Positions 18,868 to 28,413 of a stretch of DNA of 52,110 nucleotides are shown piece by piece. The position numbers were made by a program, and so were the translations under genes. Source of the stretch: Phreatobacter sp. (GTDB taxonomy: Bacteria > Pseudomonadota > Alphaproteobacteria > Rhizobiales > Phreatobacteraceae); assembly GCF_016793595.1 (NCBI RefSeq), contig NZ_JAEULY010000021.1, forward strand, positions 1-52,110. The letters run 5' to 3'. The notes under the pieces are model-generated. The model did not search any database. It was given only the letters and a program-made list of their open reading frames with translations, and had not been told where the DNA came from. How positions within the stretch are numbered: the first letter of the stretch is position 1; every line of letters starts with the position of its first letter.

Positions 18868-20043
18868 CTAACGGAATTCGAGCAGGCCGACCTTGGCCAG
18901 CCGGCGGCAGAAGGCGAGCGCGGCCTCCCCGCCCAGCGATGACGGCGTCGCGCCCTCGCTCAGCCGTTCCAGCCAGCCGAGCTCGACCGAGGTCAGGCGC
19001 TCCGCCTCGCCGGCCCAGCGCAGTTCCGCGCCATCGCCGACCGGCACGACGTGGTGGTGCACCGCATCGGCCAGCACGAGCATATCCTCCGGCCCCGGCG
19101 CGGGCGTCACGAGGCCGCGCGCGGCCATGGGCATGCGGTCCGAGGCGAGTTGCTGCAGGAACTGCATGGCGACGAGGTCCATGGCCTCCTCGCTCGCGAT
19201 GGCCGAAAGCCTGTCCCGCGCGGCCTGGACCAGCCCGGCCCGCACGGTCTCGTCGCCGATGCGCCAGGTGCGGAACGACCGCCTCAGGCCGGCGTCGCGC
19301 GCCTCCATCTGGTCGATGGCCGCGCGCAGGGCGTCAGCCCAGCTCGGCTCCAGAAGACCGATGGTCGCGTGTAGCGAGGGCTCGCCACCCTCCTGCACCG
19401 AGGCGTCATGCAGAACGCCGCGTGGCACGTAGAGCACGTCGCCGGCATTCAGGATGACTTCCTTGCCGCCCGCCGGATCGTGCCGGTGCAGCTTGGCGTC
19501 CCAACGCGTCTGGCGCGTCGCATTCGGCACGATGGCATCGTCCCACACGCGCCAGCGCTTGGCTCCCGACACCTGCAGCACCAGCACGTCGTGGGTGTCG
19601 AAATGGGTCCTGAACCCCTGCGCGCCCGGCGGGGTCAGGTAGATATTGGCCTGAACGGCATGCAGGAACAGCTTCTCCAGCCCCCGGCAGAAATCGGCCA
19701 GCGGGCGGTGGAGCTCGTGGAACTGCGAGACAACCAGCGTCGCGCCGCCGTCGAACAGCGGGAACAGGCGCGAGGGATCGACCTTGCCGTCGGAATAGGT
19801 GAACTCGTCGTCCGGAACCCCGGCGCTGCCGTTGCGGCCGCTATCAGCGAGGCTGACGCGCGGCACCTGCGCGCCATCGGTGCGCAGGAAGGCGTCGAGG
19901 TCGGCGATCGACAGAAGCCGGCCGAACCGCGCGGGATCCTCGCCCTTGAAGTGCCGCGCCCGGCCGTCCTCGCGCAGTGCGAAGGCCTGATCGGCGGACA
20001 GCGCTCCAAAGGCGAGCGCGAAGGCATCCGCCGCAAGCGTCAT
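18868..20043 (-). CDS. JmjC/cupin_4 2-oxoglutarate- and Fe(II)-dependent oxygenase
   Basis: This 391-residue protein belongs to the JmjC hydroxylases related to ribosomal oxygenases such as YcfD/RoxA (which hydroxylates an Arg of L16). The iron triad is His147, Asp149 (HFDTHDVLVLQ) and His212 (PRGVLHDA); Lys163 in SGAKRW is a likely 2-oxoglutarate contact. A C-terminal winged-helix-like segment (about 345-391) matches the family layout. It starts 27 bp after a small exported repeat protein and is probably co-transcribed with it, so that protein is its likely substrate. A ribosomal-protein substrate is the alternative. It acts in the cytoplasm, as no signal peptide is visible. Confidence 0.85.
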   Translation of the reverse strand: MTLAADAFALAFGALSADQAFALREDGRARHFKGEDPARFGRLLSIADLDAFLRTDGAQVPRVSLADSGRNGSAGVPDDEFTYSDGKVDPSRLFPLFDGGATLVVSQFHELHRPLADFCRGLEKLFLHAVQANIYLTPPGAQGFRTHFDTHDVLVLQVSGAKRWRVWDDAIVPNATRQTRWDAKLHRHDPAGGKEVILNAGDVLYVPRGVLHDASVQEGGEPSLHATIGLLEPSWADALRAAIDQMEARDAGLRRSFRTWRIGDETVRAGLVQAARDRLSAIASEEAMDLVAMQFLQQLASDRMPMAARGLVTPAPGPEDMLVLADAVHHHVVPVGDGAELRWAGEAERLTSVELGWLERLSEGATPSSLGGEAALAFCRRLAKVGLLEFR

Positions 20044-20070
20044 GGCATTCCCCGGGAAATGAGGTTTCGG

Positions 20071-20418
20071 CTACCAGCCGCGTCCGCCGCCGCGCGGATC
20101 GCGCGGGTCGTTGTCGGTGACGCGCACGCGCCGCCGGTAGGTTCGAACGCGGCCACGGCCCTCGGCGTCATAGGGGTCGTTGTCCGTGCCGCGCCGGCGC
20201 ACGTAGCGGCCCCGGCCGCGTCCCTCGCGGTCGTAGGGGTCGCTGTCGGTAACGCGCAGGCGCTGCGCTTCGGCCGGCGTGGATGTCGTCACCGTGGCGG
20301 CGGTCGTCACCACGGCGGCGCCGAGCAGCGTCTTGAACATGAACAGGCGCCGGTCGAGGGGATCCCGGGCCGGCGCGTCGCCGCCTGCGCCCGCAAGGTC
20401 GTTGTCGATGTCAGCCAC
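20071..20418 (-). CDS. Small Tat-type exported protein with TDxDP repeats, putative JmjC substrate
   Basis: The GTG at 20418 has a strong GGAGG six bases upstream. The 115-residue product opens with a 22-residue leader, then DRRLFMFKTLLGAAVVTTAA, which fits a twin-arginine signal, and a cleavage site at AEA before Gln52. The mature part of about 64 residues is built of three units, TDSDPYDREGRGR, TDNDPYDAEGRGR and TDNDPRDPRGGGR, joined by Arg-rich linkers, and ends in Trp. It is low-complexity with no enzyme-like domain. It lies directly upstream of the JmjC oxygenase, so I infer that it is modified in the cytoplasm (Asp, Tyr or Arg hydroxylation are options) and then exported. I recognise the general TDSD/GRGR style from rhizobial small proteins but know no function. 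Confidence 0.75.
   Translation of the reverse strand: MADIDNDLAGAGGDAPARDPLDRRLFMFKTLLGAAVVTTAATVTTSTPAEAQRLRVTDSDPYDREGRGRGRYVRRRGTDNDPYDAEGRGRVRTYRRRVRVTDNDPRDPRGGGRGW
20074..20250 (-). repeat. Three imperfect coding repeats of 21-23 codons
   Basis: The repeat units begin at Thr57, Thr78 and Thr101 of the exported protein (spacings 21 and 23 residues). The invariant core is T-D-(S/N)-D-P-x-D. Units 1 and 2 share the tail EGRGR; unit 3 degenerates to PRGGGRGW at the C-terminus. Confidence 0.85.
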
Positions 20419-20898
20419 TCACGCCTCCCACCTGACCGCTGCCGTCACCGGACAATTGAACGGTTCTAGTCGTGACAGATTGCCACAGGCGACGGAGGTC
20501 ACTCAAGGGCAATTTACGTTTGGTCAGGGGAGCGCCCGGAGTGGAGGGGAGGAGACCGCGCTCAAGGGGTCGCAGATTGCGGTCCCCTCCCGTCCGAGCC
20601 AGTGAGCCGGCAACGCAAGATACCTGACGCCGGTTCGCGATCACCAGTGCACGGCCGATGCCACCGCCATCAGCACCGCAGCGAACCAATATCTGGTACC
20701 CGTTCGGGATATTGCCACAAGATGCAGGGTCGGGTTCCGACGAGTCCCTGCCACCCCTCCCGGAATGGCTCTTGCGTTCTGCAAGACCCCTCGCAGATTG
20801 CGAGACTGTCACGGCAAAATCGCGCCGTCGTGCCAGTTGCGCGCTTTCCGTTGCGCTCGGCGGCTCGGTCCTATAGATGCACCGCAACACAATTTCAT
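20419..20898. other. Intergenic region between the repeat protein and typA
   Basis: This region lies between divergent genes (repeat protein to the left, typA to the right) and should hold both promoters. Frames that cross it lack ribosome sites and family resemblance. No certain -35/-10 pair was identified; CCTATAGAT near 20869 is a possible -10 region for the typA side. Confidence 0.35.
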
Positions 20899-20932
20899 GC
20901 GGGTCCGCGTTTCCAACCGGGACCCGCTTTTT
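20899..20932 (+). terminator. Terminator-like hairpin in the typA leader
   Basis: A perfect 8-bp stem GCGGGTCC/GGACCCGC (20899-20906 with 20920-20927, 13-base loop) is followed immediately by TTTTT, only 26 bp before the typA ATG. It looks like an intrinsic terminator. It could end a short upstream transcript (small RNA) or act as an attenuator for typA. Confidence 0.7.
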
Positions 20933-20957
20933 GTATTTGCCGACCGGACGCACCCCC

Positions 20958-22781
<1,824 letters not shown>

Positions 22782-22809
22782 TCAAGCCATCGCCTGATCA
22801 AGCGGCGGC

Positions 22810-23448
22810 TCAGGCAGGCGGCGGGCCAGTATCGCCGCCCGCCGCACGTGCCGCGACCCGGCGCAGCATGTCGCCCTCCGCCGGCTCTACCCGCAGGATC
22901 ATCCCATCCCTGACGGACTTGCGAAGCCCGTCCGTGGGCGCGAGCTGTCCGCTTTGGGCGAACCTCGCGAGCGCGCTGCGCGACAGGCCGAGTTCTCCCG
23001 CCAGCAGCCGGTCGAGGCGCACCGGAACGGGGTGGGGCGCCAGCACGCCGATCTCCAGCGCGGGAACACACGCGGGCTCGTCGCCAACGACAAGGCGGCT
23101 CACGCCGAAATCAGCCGCCTGATCGATCCTCCGCGAGTCCATCCGAAGGGTCGCGACATCACAGGCGATGCGCTCGGCGAGCGCAGCGTTGTTGTCCTGA
23201 AGAGCCGCCATCATGGCCGGGTCGATATCGCCTGCCGGCCGTCGCTCGAAGATCGTCCGGTTCCAGGTGCCCTCGCAGGCCACGCATCGATAGATGAGCC
23301 AGGCATCGAGCCGCCTGCCATTGGCATTAAGCCTGAATTTTCCGCTGCACCGGAATGGCCGCTGCGTCCGGCACTGGCTGCAGTTCCGCCATGGCTGAGG
23401 CGTGGACAAGGGTTTGATGGTCCATTGGACGATGAGCCGTCGCGACAT
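22810..23448 (-). CDS. DUF1062 family protein
   Basis: This 212-residue protein matches the DUF1062 family, whose function is unknown. The N-terminal half has two cysteine pairs arranged like a zinc ribbon (CSQC at about 23-26 and CVAC at about 55-58) around the conserved GKFRLNANGRRLDAWLIYRC and WNRTIFERRP blocks. The C-terminal part (VPVRLDRLLAGELGLSRSALARFAQSGQL) resembles an S4-like or helix-turn-helix RNA/DNA-binding segment. It lies convergent to typA, 28 bp from its stop, with no partner genes that hint at a role. Confidence 0.8.
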   Translation of the reverse strand: MSRRLIVQWTIKPLSTPQPWRNCSQCRTQRPFRCSGKFRLNANGRRLDAWLIYRCVACEGTWNRTIFERRPAGDIDPAMMAALQDNNAALAERIACDVATLRMDSRRIDQAADFGVSRLVVGDEPACVPALEIGVLAPHPVPVRLDRLLAGELGLSRSALARFAQSGQLAPTDGLRKSVRDGMILRVEPAEGDMLRRVAARAAGGDTGPPPA

Positions 23449-23786
23449 GTCGGTGGGTACTTCCCGGTGGGAAGTCCGTCGTCATGGCGGGATGCGAAGG
23501 CGCCTGGGGCGCGTGCGGCGAGGCGATGATCGAAGCGGTCCGGTCGAAGCGCGCGGCGTTCGACATTGGCAAGCTCACCAAGCCGGCCTCGGACCGCCAC
23601 GCAGACGAACGCAATTCATTCAGGCGACGCGAGGCGCCACCTTGCGAAATCTGGTGAGACGGAGAGACCGGCGATTACGAAGGCAAAGTGCGACGCCTGC
23701 GATGTGAACAGCCGCCGTTTCTTACGCGAGCCGAGACCGGTGGGGCAAGCAGCAGGTGGCCGTGCGCGGCTTTGCCGCAACAGCGG
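23449..23786. other. Intergenic gap without recognised features
   Basis: These 338 bp lie between the end of the D-amino-acid dehydrogenase gene and the start of the DUF1062 gene, both on the minus strand. Several short frames cross it on both strands but none has a ribosome site, conserved motif or good codon pattern. No hairpin with a T-run was found. Confidence 0.4.
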
Positions 23787-25046
23787 TCAGCCGCCGAAGC
23801 GCTCCGCCGCGAACGGCGCCGTCGGGATCGACGTCGCCTCGCCCGCGATGATCTCCGCCACCACCTTGCCGGTGATCGGCCCGGTCGACAGGCCGATATG
23901 ACCGTGGCCGAAGGCGAGGACGACATGCGGATGGCGCGGCGCGCGGCCGATCACCGGCAGGCCGTCCGGCGTCGAGGGCCGCGATCCGTGCCACGGGCCC
24001 GGTTCGACGGCGTCGCCGACCGCCAGCGTCTCGCGCGCTTCCGCTTCCACCGCGTCGATCTGCGCGAGATTCGGCGGCGCATCGCGGCGCGCCAGCTCCA
24101 CGCCCGACAGCACCCGCAGCCCCGCATTCATCGGCGAGACGATGTAGCTGCCGCCGGTGTCGTAGATCGGCCGCGACAGCCTGTGCTCGCCGGCATCCGC
24201 GAAGTGGCGGTGGTAGCCGCGCTCGGCCGCCAGCGGCAGGCGATAGCCCATGGCGCGCGTCAGGTCGTGCGAGGCGGCGCCCGTCGCGACCACCACGGTC
24301 GCGGCCCTGATCTCGCCGCCGCCCTCGAGCAGCACTTTCGCGCCGTCGCCGTCCTCGACGACATTCGCTGCCCTGGCGGACACGAAGGCGATGCCCCGGC
24401 CGCGCGCGGCGCTCTCGTAGGCTTGCACCAACCCGCCGGGATCGAGCACCGAGCCCGTCTCCGTGTGCCAGATCGCCTTGGCGAAGCGCCGCTTCAACGC
24501 CGGTTCGAACTGCGGCAGTTCGGCGCCGTCGATCACCTCGAACCCGACGCGATACTGCGTCAGAAGCTCTCGCTCCAGCACCGTGCCGGCGAAGGCCTCC
24601 TCGGTGCGGTAGAGCTTCATCCAGCCGCGCCGGATGATCAGGTCGCGGACGCCGATCTCGTCGGCAATGCGCCAGTGCTCGTCGTAGGCGGCGGCGCAGA
24701 GCGGATCGAGCGCGGCGGCAGCCTCCCGCCACGACGCCTCGTTGCAGCGCCTCAGAAAAGCGAGGAGCCAGGGCGCGAAGGCGAGGAGCGAACCGTAATC
24801 GACCCGGATCGCGTTCTCGCGGTTCAGCGCATAGCGCGGCAGTTTCCTGAGCAGCCCCGGCGCCGCCACCGGGAACAGCGAGCCGCGCGAGATGACGCCG
24901 GCATTGCCGTAGCTCGTCGCATTGCGGATGCCGCCGGGATCGATGACGGTGACATCGAGCCCGCGCGCCCGGCAGGCAAGCGCCGTCGCAAGCCCGACAA
25001 TGCCGCCGCCGACGATGGCGACACCGCCTGCCGGGGCCGCGATCAC
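23787..25046 (-). CDS. FAD-dependent D-amino-acid dehydrogenase (DadA-like)
   Basis: This is a 419-residue DAO-family flavoprotein that oxidatively deaminates D-amino acids or related amines, passing electrons to the membrane chain. The N-terminal Rossmann motif is VAIVGGGIVGLATALACRARGLDVTVID. It also has YGNAGVIS, typical of DadA, the substrate-domain GGSYIVSPMNAGLRVLSGVEL, and the C-terminal SRPSTPDGLPVIGRAP and FGHGHIGLSTGPITG. The GTG at 25046 overlaps the upstream peptidase stop (GTGA), so it is translationally coupled to it. Context with a peptidase and peptide permeases suggests breakdown of imported peptides containing D-residues. Confidence 0.87.
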   Translation of the reverse strand: MIAAPAGGVAIVGGGIVGLATALACRARGLDVTVIDPGGIRNATSYGNAGVISRGSLFPVAAPGLLRKLPRYALNRENAIRVDYGSLLAFAPWLLAFLRRCNEASWREAAAALDPLCAAAYDEHWRIADEIGVRDLIIRRGWMKLYRTEEAFAGTVLERELLTQYRVGFEVIDGAELPQFEPALKRRFAKAIWHTETGSVLDPGGLVQAYESAARGRGIAFVSARAANVVEDGDGAKVLLEGGGEIRAATVVVATGAASHDLTRAMGYRLPLAAERGYHRHFADAGEHRLSRPIYDTGGSYIVSPMNAGLRVLSGVELARRDAPPNLAQIDAVEAEARETLAVGDAVEPGPWHGSRPSTPDGLPVIGRAPRHPHVVLAFGHGHIGLSTGPITGKVVAEIIAGEATSIPTAPFAAERFGG

Positions 25047-26437
25047 CTGACGACCTTGGGATGCGTGCCCTCGCCGAGATCCCAGTAGAGCCCGGCCATC
25101 AGGCCGATCGCCTCGCGCACCAGCGCGCTCGGCACGTGCTCGTTCGGCGCATGCTGCGAGCAGCCGGGATAGGAGTGCGGCACCCAGATCGTCGGCATGC
25201 CGAGGATTTCCGCGAAAACGTCGTTCGGCAGCGATCCGCCGGCATTCGGGATCACCGCCGGCTTCTTGTTGGTGGTGAGCGCGATGGAACTCGCCGCCCA
25301 CTGCACCCAGGGATGGTCGGGGTCCGTGCGCGTCGCCTTGAACGACGCGTCGCGGCCGCTCGTCACCTCGACGTCGGAGAAGCCGTGGCGCGCGAGGTGC
25401 CGCCGGATCGCCGGGATGAAGCCGTCGGGGTCGGAGCCGACCACGGTGCGGATCTGGCAGGTGGCCTTGGCCGAGGGCGGCACGGCGTTCTGCGGATTGC
25501 CGATATCGCCCGCGCCGAAGGCGAGAATCTCGAACGTGTTCCAGCCATAGACCTTCTCGGCCGGCGTGAAGCCGATCTCGCCCCACCAGGGCTCGATCTG
25601 CGGTCCGCCGGGAATGCTGGCGGGTTCGATGTCGGCGAGCGCCCGACGCACCGAATCCGGTAGCGACGCCGGCAGCAGTTCATGAACCAGCACCTGTCCG
25701 GTCGAGCTGATGATGGTCGCCAGCGCATGGGCGAGACGCACCGCCGGGTTCGACAGGAGCCCGCCCCAGTTGCCGGAATGATGGCCGCCCTCGCGGGCGT
25801 TGATCGCAAAGTCGATGCGGTAGCCGCCGCGCGAGCCGAGACAGAGCGTCGGCCGGTCGGCGGTGAGGCGCGGTCCGTCCGAGCCGATCAGGATATCGGC
25901 CTTGAACAGGTGCCCGTGCTCGCGCGCGAGATCGTGCAGGCCGGCCGACCCGACCTCCTCGCCCATCTCGATCAGGTAGCGGATGTTGAAGCCGAGTTTG
26001 CCGCGCGTCGCGATGACCGCCCGCAGCGCCTCGATATTGATGGCGTGCTGGCCCTTGTTGTCGACCACGCCACGGCCATACCAGCGCTCGCCGGTATCAT
26101 CGAGCGTCCAGGGGTCGCGGCCTTCCTGCCATTGCCCCTCCATGCCGGCGACGACGTCGCCATGGCCGTAGCCGAGCACCGTGACCAGCGCCGGGTCCTC
26201 GATCCGCTCGGCCAGCAGGAACGGCCCCTTCGCTTTCGGATGGGTCAGCGTGCGGCAGGTGAAGCCGAGCGCCTCCAGCGAAGGCTGCATCTCCTCGGCG
26301 AGGTAGCGGGCAAGGTCCGGCGCGCGGGCCGGGTTCTGGCTCTCCGTGGGGATCGCGATGCGCCGGGCGAAGATCGCCTTCAGGCTGCCGTCGTCGAACA
26401 TCCGGTGCGCGGCGGCAATGGCGGTGGAGCGGGTCAT
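25043..26437 (-). CDS. M20-family metallopeptidase / amidohydrolase
   Basis: This 464-residue di-zinc hydrolase is of the ArgE/DapE/carboxypeptidase G2 clan. Metal-site stretches visible are GYGHGDVV (His near 92), GRGVVDNKGQ (bridging Asp), EMGEEVGSAG (Glu pair), LIGSDGPR, and the C-terminal PHSYPGCSQHAPNEHV where a zinc His is expected. A dimerisation lid lies between about 205 and 330. It is placed after peptide-importer permeases and overlaps a D-amino-acid dehydrogenase, so a cytoplasmic dipeptidase or N-acyl amino acid hydrolase role is likely; exact substrate unknown. Confidence 0.87.
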   Translation of the reverse strand: MTRSTAIAAAHRMFDDGSLKAIFARRIAIPTESQNPARAPDLARYLAEEMQPSLEALGFTCRTLTHPKAKGPFLLAERIEDPALVTVLGYGHGDVVAGMEGQWQEGRDPWTLDDTGERWYGRGVVDNKGQHAINIEALRAVIATRGKLGFNIRYLIEMGEEVGSAGLHDLAREHGHLFKADILIGSDGPRLTADRPTLCLGSRGGYRIDFAINAREGGHHSGNWGGLLSNPAVRLAHALATIISSTGQVLVHELLPASLPDSVRRALADIEPASIPGGPQIEPWWGEIGFTPAEKVYGWNTFEILAFGAGDIGNPQNAVPPSAKATCQIRTVVGSDPDGFIPAIRRHLARHGFSDVEVTSGRDASFKATRTDPDHPWVQWAASSIALTTNKKPAVIPNAGGSLPNDVFAEILGMPTIWVPHSYPGCSQHAPNEHVPSALVREAIGLMAGLYWDLGEGTHPKVVR

Positions 26438-26533
26438 GAGGGCCTCTGGCGGATTTGCACCGATTCATAACGCAACTCGGCGCGAGCCAGGCAGCGGCAG
26501 GACTGCATGACTGCGCGCCGAGCCCTGCTTTCG

Positions 26534-27430
26534 TCAGCTATGGCTCTTCGGTGCCGTGACGTCGCGCAGGCCGTCGCCGATCATGTTGATGGCGAGCACC
26601 AGCAGCGCCAGCGCCGCGCCAGGAATGGCGATCAGCCAGAACGAGAAGAACATGAAGTTCTTCGCTTCCGAGATCATCAGGCCCCAGGACGGCAGCGGCG
26701 GCTGGACGCCGAGCCCGAGGAAGGACAAGGCGGCCTCGAGGAGGATGGCGCTGGCCGCCTCGACCGTGCCGACCACGATGAGATGCGGCAGCACGTTGGG
26801 CAGCACCTCGCGCAGGATGATGCGGAGCTGGCTTGAGCCGCCGGCGCGCGCCGCTTCCACATAGTCCAGCGAGCGCACCTGCTGCGTCGCCGAACGCATG
26901 ACGACGGCGAAGCGGTCCCATTTGAGCAGGCCGAGCACCGCGATGACGATGCCGAGCGTGCCGCCGACCATCGCGACCACCGCGAGCGCGACCAGCACCA
27001 CCGGCAGCGCCAGCCGCGTCGTGATGATGAAGGTGATCGCCATGTCGATCCGGCCGCCGAAATAGCCGGCCGCGAGGCCGAGGGCGGTGCCGATCGTCCC
27101 CGAGATCAGCATCACAGCGAGGCCGATCAGCAGCGAGATCTGCGCGCCGTAGAGCGTGCGCGACAGGTAGTCCCGGCCGAGATTGTCGGTGCCGAGAATA
27201 TGGGTCCAGGTGCCCCGCTCGTACCAGATCGGCGGCACGAGCCGGTTGTTGAGGTCCTGCGCATAGGGATCGTGCGGCGCGATCAGTGGCGCCAGCAGCG
27301 CGATCAGGACGATGATGCCGAACACGGCGCTGCCGAACAGCAGGCCCTTGTGACCCATCACCCGCCGCATCAGGCGCGAGGGTTCGGCGGTGGCGACGAC
27401 GGGCGCGTCGGTGTGGGCGATGTCGCTCAT
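26534..27430 (-). CDS. Peptide/nickel ABC permease, DppC-like
   Basis: This is a 298-residue inner-membrane subunit of a dipeptide-type importer. It shows the OppC N-terminal segment (MGHKGLLFGSAVFGIIVLIALLAPLIAPHDPYAQDLNNRLVPP), HILGTDNLGRDYLSRTLYG, and the ATPase-docking loop YVEAARAGGSSQLRIILREVLPN. ATG 27430 is chosen since it lies one base after the DppB-like stop. No ATPase genes (DppD/DppF) are in this cluster, so the transporter must borrow ATPases encoded elsewhere. Confidence 0.92.
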   Translation of the reverse strand: MSDIAHTDAPVVATAEPSRLMRRVMGHKGLLFGSAVFGIIVLIALLAPLIAPHDPYAQDLNNRLVPPIWYERGTWTHILGTDNLGRDYLSRTLYGAQISLLIGLAVMLISGTIGTALGLAAGYFGGRIDMAITFIITTRLALPVVLVALAVVAMVGGTLGIVIAVLGLLKWDRFAVVMRSATQQVRSLDYVEAARAGGSSQLRIILREVLPNVLPHLIVVGTVEAASAILLEAALSFLGLGVQPPLPSWGLMISEAKNFMFFSFWLIAIPGAALALLVLAINMIGDGLRDVTAPKSHS

Positions 27431-27431
27431 G

Positions 27432-28349
27432 TCAGCCCACCCTGATCCTGGGATCGAGCCACGCATTGACCAGATCGGCGCCGAGCGTCAGCAGCACATA
27501 GGCCACCGACAGCATCAGCAGCACCGCCTGGATCACCGGGAAATCCTTCTGCGCGATGGCCTGGTAGGCGAGGTAGCCGAGCCCGTCGAGCGCGAAGACC
27601 GTCTCGATGACGATGGAGCCGCCGAGCAGGAAGCCGAGCTGCACCGCCGTCAGGGCGACGACCGGCACCAGCGCGTTGCGCAGCGCATGGCGCAGCACCA
27701 CGGTCGCCGGCGGCAGGCCCTTGGCGCGCGCGGTGCGGATGTAGTCGGCGTTCAGCACCTCGATCATGCCGGCCCGGACGAGGCGCATGAAAGGCGGCGT
27801 CACGTAGTAGCCGAGCGCGACGGTGGGCATGATGAAGTGCCACCAGCTGTCGGCGCCCGAGACCGGCAGCCAGCCGAGGCCGATGGAGAAGACCATGATC
27901 AGGCACAGGGCGAAGAAGAAATTGGGCAGCGCCTGACCCGCGACCGCCAGGCCGAGGCAGAGCCGGTCGATCCAGGAATTCTGCCAGACCGCCGCCATGA
28001 CGCCGAGCGGGATCGACAGGATCAGCGCGAAGGCGATCGACAGCAGCGCGAGGACGGCGGTGGTCTGGATCTTGTCGCCGATCAGTTCGGTCACCGGCGT
28101 CTTGAAATAGAGCGACTGGCCGAAATCGCCCTTCAGGGTGCGCCCGAGCCACTCGACATATTGCACCACCAGCGGACGGTCGAGGCCGTATTGCTGGCGG
28201 ACGGCGGCGATGTCATCGGCGCGCGCGCCCTCACCGGCGATGGCGATGGCGACATCACCCGTCAGCCGGACCAGCACGAAGGCCAGCACCGACACGGCGA
28301 ACGCGACGAGGGCGGCCAGAGCCAGCCGCTTGAGCGTGTAGATAAACAT
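27432..28349 (-). CDS. Peptide/nickel ABC permease, DppB-like
   Basis: This 305-residue membrane subunit is the partner of the DppC-like permease downstream. Features are the opening MFIYTLKRLALAALVAFAVS, the conserved RQQYGLDRPLVVQYVEWL and GDFGQSL segments, and the ATPase-docking loop YIRTARAKGLPPATVVLRHALRNAL. About six transmembrane helices are visible. It lies 64 bp after the binding-protein gene and one base before the next permease, forming a binding protein, permease, permease operon. Confidence 0.93.
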   Translation of the reverse strand: MFIYTLKRLALAALVAFAVSVLAFVLVRLTGDVAIAIAGEGARADDIAAVRQQYGLDRPLVVQYVEWLGRTLKGDFGQSLYFKTPVTELIGDKIQTTAVLALLSIAFALILSIPLGVMAAVWQNSWIDRLCLGLAVAGQALPNFFFALCLIMVFSIGLGWLPVSGADSWWHFIMPTVALGYYVTPPFMRLVRAGMIEVLNADYIRTARAKGLPPATVVLRHALRNALVPVVALTAVQLGFLLGGSIVIETVFALDGLGYLAYQAIAQKDFPVIQAVLLMLSVAYVLLTLGADLVNAWLDPRIRVG

Positions 28350-28413
28350 TCAGTCATGCGCCTTGGAATTGACCGCCGCCACGATCCCTAACGGACCGGG
28401 CGGCAGCATGCCA

